Source: Actinomycetota bacterium (GTDB taxonomy: Bacteria > Actinomycetota > CADDZG01 > JAHWKV01 > JAOPZY01). Taken from it: a DNA stretch of 46,449 bases. Positions 1 through 6,849 of the stretch are shown here, piece after piece. Position numbers and translations under genes: made by a program. The notes beneath the pieces were generated by a model. That model saw nothing but the letters and a program-made list of their open reading frames with translations, had not been told where the DNA came from and did no database searches. The DNA lies in assembly GCA_025963875.1 (NCBI GenBank), contig JAOPZY010000109.1:1-46449 (forward strand). The letters are read 5' to 3'. Every line of letters starts with the position of its first letter. Within the stretch, counting starts at the first letter, position 1.

Positions 1-2
1 TC

Positions 3-533
3 GGCAGCCGGCCCGACGTCAGCGCCGTCTACCTGGTCGGGTACAGCAACGGCGGCCGGATGGCCTACGACATCGTCTGCGCCCACCCCAAGCTGGTGTC
101 CTCGTTCGTCGTGGTCGCCGCCGTCCCGGTGATCGCCTGCACCCCCGGGGCGCCGGTCTCCCTCCTCGAGATGGTGGGCACGGTGGACCCGATCCTCGCC
201 TACGACTCCTCGTCGCCACGGCGCCACATCAACGGGTACCCGGAGCCGACCGTCACCGACCAGGTGGGCCTGTGGCGCAAGCGCGACGGCTGCTCCGCCG
301 TGGTCTCCACGCAGACGACGGGCACGTTCCGCCTCCAGGCCTGGTCCCACTGCAACGCCGGCTCCGTCGTGGCCTTGGGGACGTACCAGGGCGCCGGCCA
401 TGCCTGGCCGGCCGGCGGCGGCGGCGTCCCGTCGGGGGGCGACGTCCTGTGGCGGTTCCTCACGGCCCCGCGGGACACGACGCCCGTCCCCCAGAGCCCG
501 ACCCCACCCTCACGCCTGCCGACGAAGACCTAG
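3..533 (+). CDS. PHB depolymerase / LpqC-type esterase, C-terminal part
   Basis: The 5' end lies outside the window; the frame is open from base 3. The fragment has the nucleophile elbow GYSNGG (G-x-S-x-G, about bases 39-56), then a GTVDPIL stretch that probably carries the acid residue, and a C-terminal GAGHAWP segment holding the catalytic His. This order and the H-x-W-P motif are characteristic of the esterase_phb/LpqC family of secreted alpha/beta hydrolases, which cleave polyhydroxyalkanoate or feruloyl-type esters. The cysteines in the fragment could form the disulfides usual in secreted members. The signal peptide cannot be seen. The gene converges with the HAD gene, with a symmetric hairpin between them. 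Substrate unknown; family call fairly secure. Confidence 0.75.
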   Translation, partial: GSRPDVSAVYLVGYSNGGRMAYDIVCAHPKLVSSFVVVAAVPVIACTPGAPVSLLEMVGTVDPILAYDSSSPRRHINGYPEPTVTDQVGLWRKRDGCSAVVSTQTTGTFRLQAWSHCNAGSVVALGTYQGAGHAWPAGGGGVPSGGDVLWRFLTAPRDTTPVPQSPTPPSRLPTKT

Positions 534-556
534 GCCCGACCCGGGAACCTAGATTG

Positions 557-589
557 CGTCAAAAAGGGCCGTGAGCACACTTTTTGACG
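557..589. terminator. Bidirectional hairpin between convergent genes
   Basis: Arm CGTCAAAAAG (557-566) pairs perfectly with CTTTTTGACG (580-589) across a 13-nt spacer. It sits between the convergent esterase and HAD genes, and the A/T tracts in the arms can act as U-tracts on either strand. A similar structure lies at 33571-33615. Confidence 0.6.
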
Positions 590-607
590 GAAACTAGCTC
601 GTTGGCA

Positions 608-1279
608 CTATTCAATGCCCTCCAGTACCTCGGGCGTCAGGGCGTCCAGGCTGTCCAGGCGCACCGAGGCGAGGGCCAGGGCCTCCGGGTCCGGCGGGTA
701 GGCGGACTGCGGGATGGCGACAACCCGGTACCCCGCCGCCGAAGCCGAACGCAGCCCGTTGCTCGAGTCCTCGATCGCCACCGACGACGTCGGGTCGACA
801 CCCAGGCGCGAAGCGGCGAGGAGGTACACGTCGGGAGCGGGCTTGCCGTTGGCCACCTCGTCGCTCGACGCCACGGCCCCGAACGCTTCGGCCAGCCCGG
901 CCCGCTCCAGCACCATGTGGATGATCGCCGGCGGCGACGAGCTGGCCACACCGAGCGGCCACCGGCCCCCCATCCGCCGGACCGCCTCCACCGCCCCCGG
1001 AATGAGCGGCAGGTCCCGGGCGTAGCGCTCGTTCATCCGCTCGATGACCCCCTGGGCCACCTCGTCCGGCGCCATTCGCACCCCGAGCTCCTGGCTCAGG
1101 TAGCGAGCCCACTCGCCGGTGCTCATCCCCATGAGCCTGCGCTGGGCGTCGGGCATCCACCGTCCCCCTCCCTCCGCGACGAAGGCGCGCCGCACCTCCT
1201 CCCACACGCCTTCGGAGTCGACGAGCACGCCGTCGAGGTCGAACACCACAGAGGCGATCACGGGCAGGGAGTTTGGCAC
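608..1279 (-). CDS. HAD-superfamily hydrolase, beta-phosphoglucomutase-like
   Basis: Predicted cytoplasmic phosphatase or phosphoglucomutase-like enzyme. Motif I DLDGVLVDSE (nucleophile and acid Asp) lies near the N terminus, followed by an alpha-helical cap, motif II with VASSS, motif III Lys in GKPAPDVY, and motif IV IEDSSNGL with the Mg-binding acids. All four HAD motifs are intact. I place the start at the GTG at 1279, about ten residues before motif I. The frame is open to a GTG at 1345, but that would run into the promoter and ribosome site of the divergent reductase gene, and those residues look non-coding. The ribosome site at 1279 is weak, so the start is uncertain. Substrate not predictable. 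Confidence 0.8.
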   Translation of the reverse strand: MPNSLPVIASVVFDLDGVLVDSEGVWEEVRRAFVAEGGGRWMPDAQRRLMGMSTGEWARYLSQELGVRMAPDEVAQGVIERMNERYARDLPLIPGAVEAVRRMGGRWPLGVASSSPPAIIHMVLERAGLAEAFGAVASSDEVANGKPAPDVYLLAASRLGVDPTSSVAIEDSSNGLRSASAAGYRVVAIPQSAYPPDPEALALASVRLDSLDALTPEVLEGIE

Positions 1280-1361
1280 ATCCTTAATCCGGGGCCGCCG
1301 TCGAGTCGCGTGGTAAAAGATTTCACTGGCCTGCCCCGCCCGCACTCAGGAGGAGATCGGC

Positions 1362-2573
1362 ATGGCTGAGATCACCGTCTACGGGGCCCCCTGGTGCCCT
1401 GACAGCCGTCGGACCAAACGCTTCCTCGGCGAGGCGCGGATGGACTTCGAGTGGGTCGACGTCACGGAGGACCCCGACGCCGCCGCCTTCGTGCGGCGCC
1501 AGAGTGCCGGCAAGCTCGCCATCCCCACGGTCGTCCTCGGCAACGGCCTCGTCCTGGTGGCCCCCTCGCCCGCGGAGCTCGGCGCCAAGCTCGGCATCGA
1601 GGCGCCGGCCGCCCGCCGGTTCTTCGACCTGATCATCGTCGGGGCCGGCCCGTCCGGTCTCACCGCCGCGCTGCACGCCATCAGGGAAGGGATGCACTGC
1701 CTGGTCATCGAGCGTGCGGGCCCGGGGGGGCAGGCGGCGATGACCCCCCGCCTGATGGGCAGCCCCGGATTCCCCGAGGGCACCAGCGGCGCCGAGGTCG
1801 AGGAGCGCCTGGTGGCCCAGGCCCATCGCTACGGTCTCCGGATCCTGCGCGGCGTGGGCGTGTCCGCGCTGAGCCGGGTTGACGGCTACCTGGTGGCGGT
1901 CACCGACGACGGGGAGGAGTTCACCGCCCGCTCGGTGCTGATCGCCACGGGAGCGGCGTACGAGACGTTGGGCGTCGCCGGCGAGGAGGAGCTCCGCGGC
2001 GCGGGCGTCCATTTCTGTGCGAGCTGCGACGGCCCCTTCTACCGAAAGGCCGAGGAGTTGATGGTGGTCGGCGCGGGGGACCTCGGCGTCCAGGAGGCGC
2101 TGTTCCTCACGCAGTTTGCCGGGAAGGTCCGGGTGCTCGAGTACAACTCCCAGATCCAGGCCTCTCCGCTGCTCCAGGAGAAGCTGCGCCGCCATCCCAA
2201 GATCGCGTTCTACACGTCGACCGAGGTTGTGGAGTTGGTGACCGGGGAGGACGGGAAGCTCGCCGAGGCAGTGGTCCGGGACCGCACCACGGGCTATGTC
2301 TTCTCCTTCAATCCCTCGGCGGTCTTCGTCTACGCCGGCTCGAGTCCCAACTCCGACGTCTTCAAGGGGACCGTGGACCTCGACGAGGCGGGCTTCGTCA
2401 TCACCGACGGCAGCTTCGAGACCTCCATGCCCGGGGTATTTGCAGCCGGAGACGTGCGGGCGGGGAGCACGAAGCAACTCGGCTCAGCGCTCGGCGAGGG
2501 AATTGTCGCGGTGATGATGATCCGCCAGTACCTCCAGGAGTTGGGCGACCTCGCTGTGAGGCCGTCGGCCTAA
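1362..2573 (+). CDS. Glutaredoxin-like domain fused to thioredoxin reductase-like flavoprotein
   Basis: 403 aa. Residues 1-80 form a glutaredoxin/NrdH-like domain (ITVYGAPWCPDS, then the cis-Pro of the AIPTV loop); the active site is C12-P-D-S15, so it is monothiol. Residues 88-400 form a thioredoxin reductase fold: FAD motif GAGPSG (94-99), redox pair CASC (219-222, usual form CATC), NADPH-loop region GAGDLG (237-242, usual GGGDSA-like) and the C-terminal FAD motif AAGDVR. It probably passes electrons from NAD(P)H through FAD to the fused domain or an external redoxin. AGGAGG (1348-1353) sits 8 nt before the ATG. The altered NADPH motif leaves the electron donor open. A palindromic element begins two bases after the stop. 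Confidence 0.85.
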   Translation: MAEITVYGAPWCPDSRRTKRFLGEARMDFEWVDVTEDPDAAAFVRRQSAGKLAIPTVVLGNGLVLVAPSPAELGAKLGIEAPAARRFFDLIIVGAGPSGLTAALHAIREGMHCLVIERAGPGGQAAMTPRLMGSPGFPEGTSGAEVEERLVAQAHRYGLRILRGVGVSALSRVDGYLVAVTDDGEEFTARSVLIATGAAYETLGVAGEEELRGAGVHFCASCDGPFYRKAEELMVVGAGDLGVQEALFLTQFAGKVRVLEYNSQIQASPLLQEKLRRHPKIAFYTSTEVVELVTGEDGKLAEAVVRDRTTGYVFSFNPSAVFVYAGSSPNSDVFKGTVDLDEAGFVITDGSFETSMPGVFAAGDVRAGSTKQLGSALGEGIVAVMMIRQYLQELGDLAVRPSA

Positions 2574-2575
2574 GA

Positions 2576-2593
2576 GGCGCCCCTCAAGGCGCC
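2576..2593. repeat. 18-bp palindrome with CCTCAA loop, copy 1
   Basis: GGCGCC stem, CCTCAA loop, GGCGCC stem, just after the stop codon of the reductase gene. The same design occurs at 19019, 34948 and 42269. There is no T-tract after it, so a simple terminator is not well supported. Confidence 0.55.
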
Positions 2594-2608
2594 GGGTCAT
2601 AAAAAGAG

Positions 2609-2692
2609 CTATGAGCTGATGTAGTAGATCACGAAGACCAGCATGAGGATTCCGAGGATCACCGCAGGAATCCAGAGCGTCGCTGTCGTCAC
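2609..2692 (-). CDS. 27-aa single-span membrane peptide
   Basis: Short reading frame starting GTG at 2692: VTTATLWIPAVILGIL, continuing as an uninterrupted hydrophobic helix that ends YYISS. It is preceded by a strong Shine-Dalgarno-like GGGGGTGA (about 2700-2707) with good spacing. Composition is that of a real transmembrane peptide (Trp at one interface, two Tyr at the other, no charges in the core). No known family recognised. It stands alone, convergent with the reductase gene. It could assist a membrane complex encoded elsewhere. The support is the ribosome site plus the clear helix; expression is not shown. Confidence 0.5.
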   Translation of the reverse strand: MTTATLWIPAVILGILMLVFVIYYISS

Positions 2693-2896
2693 GTTTGTTT
2701 CACCCCCCGTCTCGGACCGCGCCCGATGCGTCAGTCTGCGCGCATTCTTTCACTAAGGACCCGGCGCCTGTCTATGAACCGCGGCAAGTGCCGTTTTGTC
2801 GGACTAGGTAATAGATGAGCCGATAGGACTATGTGAATCCACCCGTCCGACTCCTACCTTTCGTAGCACGACGAGGGGAATGAGAGGAGGGCTGCG

Positions 2897-3043
2897 GTGC
2901 TGGACGACGGGTGGACAGAGGAAGCAGACGACGAAACCGTCGGCAGGACCGAACAAGCTACCGACGCGGTGGTGACCGCAGCCATCGCGACCGTCATCAT
3001 GGTCATGATGGTGACGCTCCTGCTGGTGCACGCGCTGGCGTAA
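2897..3043 (+). CDS. 48-aa tail-anchored small membrane protein
   Basis: Starts GTG at 2897 behind a near-perfect GAGGAGG (2884-2890, 7-nt spacing). The first 24 residues are acidic and polar (VLDDGWTEEADDETVG...), followed by one hydrophobic segment (VVTAAIATVIMVMMVTLLLVH) that runs to the C terminus, giving a tail-anchored layout. No family recognised. It lies about 55 bp upstream of the CPBP protease gene and may share its transcript. A GC-rich hairpin (3045-3060) follows the stop but has no T-tract. The strong ribosome site and helix make it likely to be real. Confidence 0.6.
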   Translation: MLDDGWTEEADDETVGRTEQATDAVVTAAIATVIMVMMVTLLLVHALA

Positions 3044-3100
3044 GCCGGGCCTCGGCCCGGGCGGCAGTGGGAGGAACGCTCCAAGCACCAGGAGACGGGG

Positions 3101-4051
3101 ATGCCGCGCGCGAGGCCGATTGAGGGGGGAGGCACGCCGGTCCCGGCGCCCCAGAGCTACGCGCCGCTGCCGTCGCAGCCCTCTGCCCCCGTTGCCGGTT
3201 GGTACCGGGATCCGGGCGGCGCGCACCAGTACCGCTTCTGGAACGGCTACGCGTGGACCCCCGGCGTTGCAAACGGACAGTACGTCGGCCAGGACTTCTC
3301 GGCACCGCCGCCCACGCCGTGGTCGGCCGCCCAGGAACCCGACACCCGGGCGGAGCTGCCCCCGGTCGCCGCCGCCTACGCATTCGGCGGCATCGTGGCC
3401 GCCATCGCCCTCTCCTTCCTCGGCGCCCTCGTCGCCACCCTGGTCCTGCCGCACAGCCGTTTCCTGATCCTCGTCCTCAGTCAGGCCGGCCTGTGGACCG
3501 GCCTCGTTGGCGCGGCAGCGATCGTCAGCAGGAAGTTCGGGACCGGCAACATCTGGCGTGACTTCGGGGTGCGGTTCCGCGGCATGGACGTCGGGTGGGG
3601 TCTGCTCGTCTCCTTCGTTGCCCGCTTCGCCGGCTTCATCCTGCTCATCCCGCTGGTGATGATCGACCGGCGTCTCATCGGCAGCGACGTGGCCCCCTTG
3701 CGGGGAGCCCGGCACGACTCCTCGGTGCTGATTGCCGTCGTCCTGATGGTCGTCATCGGGGCGCCGTTCATCGAGGAGCTGTTCTTCCGTGGGCTGCTGC
3801 TGCGATCCCTGATGCCCGTCGCCGGCACCGCAGGCGCCATCGCCATCCAGGGCCTCGTGTTCGGCGCGCTGCACATGCGGCCGTCGTACGGCCTCGGCAA
3901 CGTCTCCATCTTCGTTGTCATCGCGGCGATGGGCATCATCCAGGGGGTCGTGGCGGAGCGGTTCCGCCGCCTTGGCCCCGGCATCGTCGCCCACGGGTTC
4001 TTCAACCTCTTCGCCCTGCTGCTGGCGCTGGCGCTCCACACCCTGCGCTGA
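3101..4051 (+). CDS. CPBP-family intramembrane metalloprotease with N-terminal DUF2510 domain
   Basis: 316 aa. A Pro-rich start is followed by a DUF2510 module (AGWYRDPGG...YRFWNGYAWT, about 32-53), a short domain common at the ends of actinobacterial membrane proteins. Several transmembrane segments follow from about residue 90. The CPBP (CAAX protease and bacteriocin-processing) motifs are complete: EELFFR with E225-E226 and R230, H258 in FGALH, and H298/N302 in AHGFFN. Family members cleave substrates within the membrane or protect against self-produced bacteriocins; the substrate here is unknown. An AGGAGA sequence precedes the ATG. Family assignment secure, role not. Confidence 0.88.
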   Translation: MPRARPIEGGGTPVPAPQSYAPLPSQPSAPVAGWYRDPGGAHQYRFWNGYAWTPGVANGQYVGQDFSAPPPTPWSAAQEPDTRAELPPVAAAYAFGGIVAAIALSFLGALVATLVLPHSRFLILVLSQAGLWTGLVGAAAIVSRKFGTGNIWRDFGVRFRGMDVGWGLLVSFVARFAGFILLIPLVMIDRRLIGSDVAPLRGARHDSSVLIAVVLMVVIGAPFIEELFFRGLLLRSLMPVAGTAGAIAIQGLVFGALHMRPSYGLGNVSIFVVIAAMGIIQGVVAERFRRLGPGIVAHGFFNLFALLLALALHTLR

Positions 4052-4124
4052 TGAACGGGAGGTTTCCGGCCCCCGGCACCGGGAAGAACCAGGCCGACCA
4101 CGAAACAGACACAAGGAGGGCGAG

Positions 4125-4355
4125 ATGGCCGAACAACCAGAGATCCACAACATCGACGAGCCGCCCCAGGAGGAGGTCGAGAAGGAGCTCGACAAGGAGC
4201 CGGGCGACTCCCTGGAGCCCACGGTCGCCGGAGCGGCAGCGGCCAACGAGCGGCTCAAGGCCACCATCGACCAGTCGGCCGGCATGGGTGGCGACGACGA
4301 TGCTCTTGGTCTGGAGACCAAGATCATCGAGAAGGTCGTGGGCCACGAGGGCTAG
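4125..4355 (+). CDS. 76-aa acidic protein, unknown function
   Basis: Starts ATG at 4125 behind AGGAGGG (4113-4119). The sequence is strongly acidic at the N terminus (MAEQPEIHNIDEPPQEEVEK) and predicted helical and soluble, with no cysteines, signal peptide or membrane span. No family recognised. It lies 73 bp after the CPBP gene in the same direction and is followed at once by a good intrinsic terminator, so it is either the last gene of that transcript or a single short gene. The frame is open far upstream, but that extension overlaps the protease gene and has no ribosome site. Confidence 0.65.
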   Translation: MAEQPEIHNIDEPPQEEVEKELDKEPGDSLEPTVAGAAAANERLKATIDQSAGMGGDDDALGLETKIIEKVVGHEG

Positions 4356-4370
4356 ACCGCCGGCAACGAC

Positions 4371-4396
4371 AAGCGCCGCCCTGAGGGCGGCGCTTT
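4371..4396 (+). terminator. Intrinsic terminator after the acidic protein gene
   Basis: Perfect 11-bp stem AAGCGCCGCCC (4371-4381) / GGGCGGCGCTT (4385-4395) with a TGA loop, ending in TTT. It lies 15 bp after the stop codon at 4355. Confidence 0.75.
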
Positions 4397-4465
4397 CGCG
4401 TCCTGGGCTGTTAGCGCGTGATGCGCATGGGTATCTGACGGGCTACCAGGAGAGGGAAGGGGCGA

Positions 4466-5389
4466 ATGAAGGCGATCCAGGATGTGATGCGCAAGTTCGA
4501 TTCGATCCAGAAAAGCAACAGCTTCCTGGGGTTCGTGATCGGGGTCGTCAAGAAGTTTGGCGACGACCAGGCCGGCTACCTCGCTGCCCTCGTCGCCTAC
4601 TACGCCTTCTTCTCGCTGTTCCCCCTGCTGCTGGTCTTTACCACCGTCCTGGGGTTCGTCCTCCAGAACAACACACGCCTGCAGAACAAAATCATCACGA
4701 CGGTGCAGACCAAAGTCCCGATCCTCAAGTTCCTTGAGATCGGACACCTGAAGGGGAGTGGTGTCGCTCTGGCGATCGGTCTCGTGTTCGCCCTCCTGGC
4801 CGGGATCGGTGTCGTCCAGGCCCTCCAGTACGCCATGGACGAGGTCTGGGGCGTCCCCAAGCGCAAGCGGCCGAACTTCTTCATCTCCCGGCTGCGGGCC
4901 CTCATCATGCTGGCCGTCCTGGGCGCGGCGGCGCTGGCCGCGACCGCCCTGTCCGCCCTTCCCTTCGGCTTCCTGGGTTCGCTGCTGTTGAACATCGGCA
5001 TCGTGCTGGTGGCCTTCAAGATGCTGACCGTTGCCGACGTCACATGGCAGGACGTTGCCCCCGGGGCAGCCTTCGCCGGGGTTGCCCTGACGCTGCTCCA
5101 GACCTTCGGGGGCCTTCTCGTGAAACACACGCTGAAGAATGCTGGCCCGACGTACGGCAGCTTCGCCGTCGTGATCGGGCTCCTGTCGTTCATCTACCTC
5201 GTTGCCCAGCTCACCATCTACGGCGCCGAGATCAACGCGGTGAAGAAGAAACACCTCTGGCCACGCAGCCTCGTGGACGAGCCGACGCCGGGCGACCAGC
5301 AGGTCTTCACCCAGCGCGCCAAGATCGAGGAACGCCGCCCCGACGAGAACATCCGGGTGAGTTTCGACAAGTCGTCACGCCCGAGGTAG
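4466..5389 (+). CDS. YihY/BrkB-family integral membrane protein
   Basis: 307 aa. The N-terminal part carries the family hallmark of a short amphipathic region followed by GYLAALVAYYAFFSLFPLLLVF, then about five further hydrophobic segments and GAFAGVALTLLQ... / TYGSFAVVIGLLSFIYLVAQLTIYGAEIN near residues 190-255, both very typical of BrkB. The C terminus is hydrophilic and charged. Despite the old name (ribonuclease BN), the family comprises inner-membrane proteins of unsettled function, with some members linked to transport or complement resistance. A purine-rich GGGAAGGGG precedes the ATG. It starts 70 bp after the terminator and appears to be its own unit. Confidence 0.9.
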   Translation: MKAIQDVMRKFDSIQKSNSFLGFVIGVVKKFGDDQAGYLAALVAYYAFFSLFPLLLVFTTVLGFVLQNNTRLQNKIITTVQTKVPILKFLEIGHLKGSGVALAIGLVFALLAGIGVVQALQYAMDEVWGVPKRKRPNFFISRLRALIMLAVLGAAALAATALSALPFGFLGSLLLNIGIVLVAFKMLTVADVTWQDVAPGAAFAGVALTLLQTFGGLLVKHTLKNAGPTYGSFAVVIGLLSFIYLVAQLTIYGAEINAVKKKHLWPRSLVDEPTPGDQQVFTQRAKIEERRPDENIRVSFDKSSRPR

Positions 5390-5443
5390 CCCCCTGACCC
5401 GGGCTCGAGGTCGTCTGGGTATCGTTCGGGGGTGAGCGTGGCC

Positions 5444-6007
5444 ATGTCGGGGTTGGTGCTGGCCGGGGGCGCCAGCCGCCGGATGGGGAGGGACAAGGCG
5501 CAGATCGTCCTCGATGGTGAGCCGCTCGTCATGCGGGCGGTCCGGACGCTCGGCCAGGTGTGCACCGATGTCGTGGTGGCGTCGGGCGACGGCCACCGCC
5601 TCGATCACCTCGGCCTGCCCCAGGTGGCCGACGTCATCCCGGACGCCGGGCCGCTCGGGGGCATCGCCGCCGGCCTGGAGGCCGCCCGCCAGGACCTCGT
5701 CGCCGTGGTCGCCGTCGACATGCCCGCGGCCAGCCCCGCGGTGCTCGCGTTCCTCGCGGGGCTCTGGCAGGGCGAGGCTGCGGTGGTCCCGGTCGTCCAG
5801 GGCAGATGGGAGCCCCTGCACGCTGTCTGGGCACGGCCGGCCGGCCCGGGCATCGTCGCGTGCCTGCAGGCCGGGGACCGCAAGGTCGTGCGAGTGCTCG
5901 CCACGCTCGGTGTCCGGCTCGTGGATGAAAGGGAGTGGTCCGCCGCCGGGCCAACCGGAACCTTCGCCGCCAACCTCAATGTCCCCATGGACCTCTTCCG
6001 TGTCTGA
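5444..6007 (+). CDS. mobA: Molybdenum cofactor guanylyltransferase
   Basis: 187 aa. Transfers GMP from GTP to molybdopterin to make the bis-MGD precursor used by formate dehydrogenases and related oxidoreductases. The GT-A nucleotidyltransferase signature LAGGASRRMGRDK is at residues 5-17. DAGPLGGIAAGLEAA (substrate/GTP region), VAVDMP (metal-binding Asp) and the C-terminal LNVP (family N-x-N/D-T-P-type motif) follow. The ATG at 5444 is chosen because GGGGGTGAG lies 8 nt before it; an in-frame GTG at 5432 is the alternative. It overlaps the next gene, fdhD, so the two are probably co-translated, and both serve molybdoenzyme maturation. Confidence 0.88.
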   Translation: MSGLVLAGGASRRMGRDKAQIVLDGEPLVMRAVRTLGQVCTDVVVASGDGHRLDHLGLPQVADVIPDAGPLGGIAAGLEAARQDLVAVVAVDMPAASPAVLAFLAGLWQGEAAVVPVVQGRWEPLHAVWARPAGPGIVACLQAGDRKVVRVLATLGVRLVDEREWSAAGPTGTFAANLNVPMDLFRV

Positions 6008-6845
6008 GCGCCCCGGCTCCTCCGTCCCCACCCGGGTCGTCGCCTTCGATGGGGCGGGGTCCCGCAACCGCTCCGACCGGCTCGCGACCGAGGAGCCGCT
6101 CGAGATCCGGCTCCTCGCCGGCCCGAGCCGTCACACCGCGGCGGTCACCATGCGGACCCCCGGCGCCGATTTCGAGCTTGCAGCCGGTTTCCTGCACGGC
6201 GAGGGCATCATCGCCGGAGCCGAGGACATCGCGGCCATGAGCTACTGCGCCGATCGCGGCGTCGACGGGGAGCAGCGCTTCAACATCGTGAACGTGGCGC
6301 TCGCGGCGCAGGTCGCTCCCGACCTGGCCCCCCTGGAACGGCACTTCCTCACCACCAGTGCCTGCGGGGTCTGCGGCAAGGCCAGCCTGGATGCGCTCCG
6401 GGTGCGCAGCGCCCCGCTCGCCGGTGCCGGCCCCCGGGTGGCACCGGGCACGTTGACGGGTCTGCCCGCCCGGCTCCGCGCCGCGCAGAGACTGTTCGAG
6501 GTCACCGGCGGGCTCCACGCTGCGGGGCTCTTCGACGCCGGCGGCAACCTCGTCGCCGTCCGCGAGGACGTGGGCCGGCACAACGCCGTCGACAAGCTTC
6601 TGGGATGGGCGCTCATGGCCGGCCGCCTGCCCCTCGCCGACTCCATCGTGCTGGTCAGCGGACGGGCAAGCTACGAGATCCTGCAGAAATGCCTCGCCGC
6701 AGCCGTCCCCGTCGTCTGCTCGGTGTCCGCCCCCAGCAGCCTGGCGGTCTCGCTCGCCGAGCAATTCGGGATGACGCTGGTGGGCTTCCTGCGGGGCGAC
6801 CGCTTCAACGTCTACGCGGGAGCCGGCCGGGTCGCCGCTCCCTGA
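5979..6845 (+). CDS. fdhD: Formate dehydrogenase accessory sulfurtransferase FdhD
   Basis: 288 aa from the ATG at 5979; a GTG at 6000 would give a protein seven residues shorter and is equally possible. FdhD moves sulfur from a cysteine desulfurase to the Mo/W-bisMGD cofactor of formate dehydrogenase. The features seen are LATEEPLEIR near the start, the reactive CGVCG pair in TTSACGVCGKASLDAL, and REDVGRHNAVDK, which is diagnostic of the family. The start overlaps mobA by 29 bp. The gene ends 4 bp from the convergent LuxR gene, with no terminator between. No formate dehydrogenase gene is in the window. Confidence 0.92.
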   Translation: MSPWTSSVSERPGSSVPTRVVAFDGAGSRNRSDRLATEEPLEIRLLAGPSRHTAAVTMRTPGADFELAAGFLHGEGIIAGAEDIAAMSYCADRGVDGEQRFNIVNVALAAQVAPDLAPLERHFLTTSACGVCGKASLDALRVRSAPLAGAGPRVAPGTLTGLPARLRAAQRLFEVTGGLHAAGLFDAGGNLVAVREDVGRHNAVDKLLGWALMAGRLPLADSIVLVSGRASYEILQKCLAAAVPVVCSVSAPSSLAVSLAEQFGMTLVGFLRGDRFNVYAGAGRVAAP

Positions 6846-6849
6846 AACC

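Noticed and set aside
2782-2797. CGGC-AAGT-GCCG followed by TTTT as a terminator
   Set aside because: The stem is only four base pairs and no gene ends just before it on the plus strand.
5444-6845. Formate dehydrogenase locus
   Set aside because: Only the maturation genes mobA and fdhD are present; no catalytic or iron-sulfur subunit gene is seen in the window.
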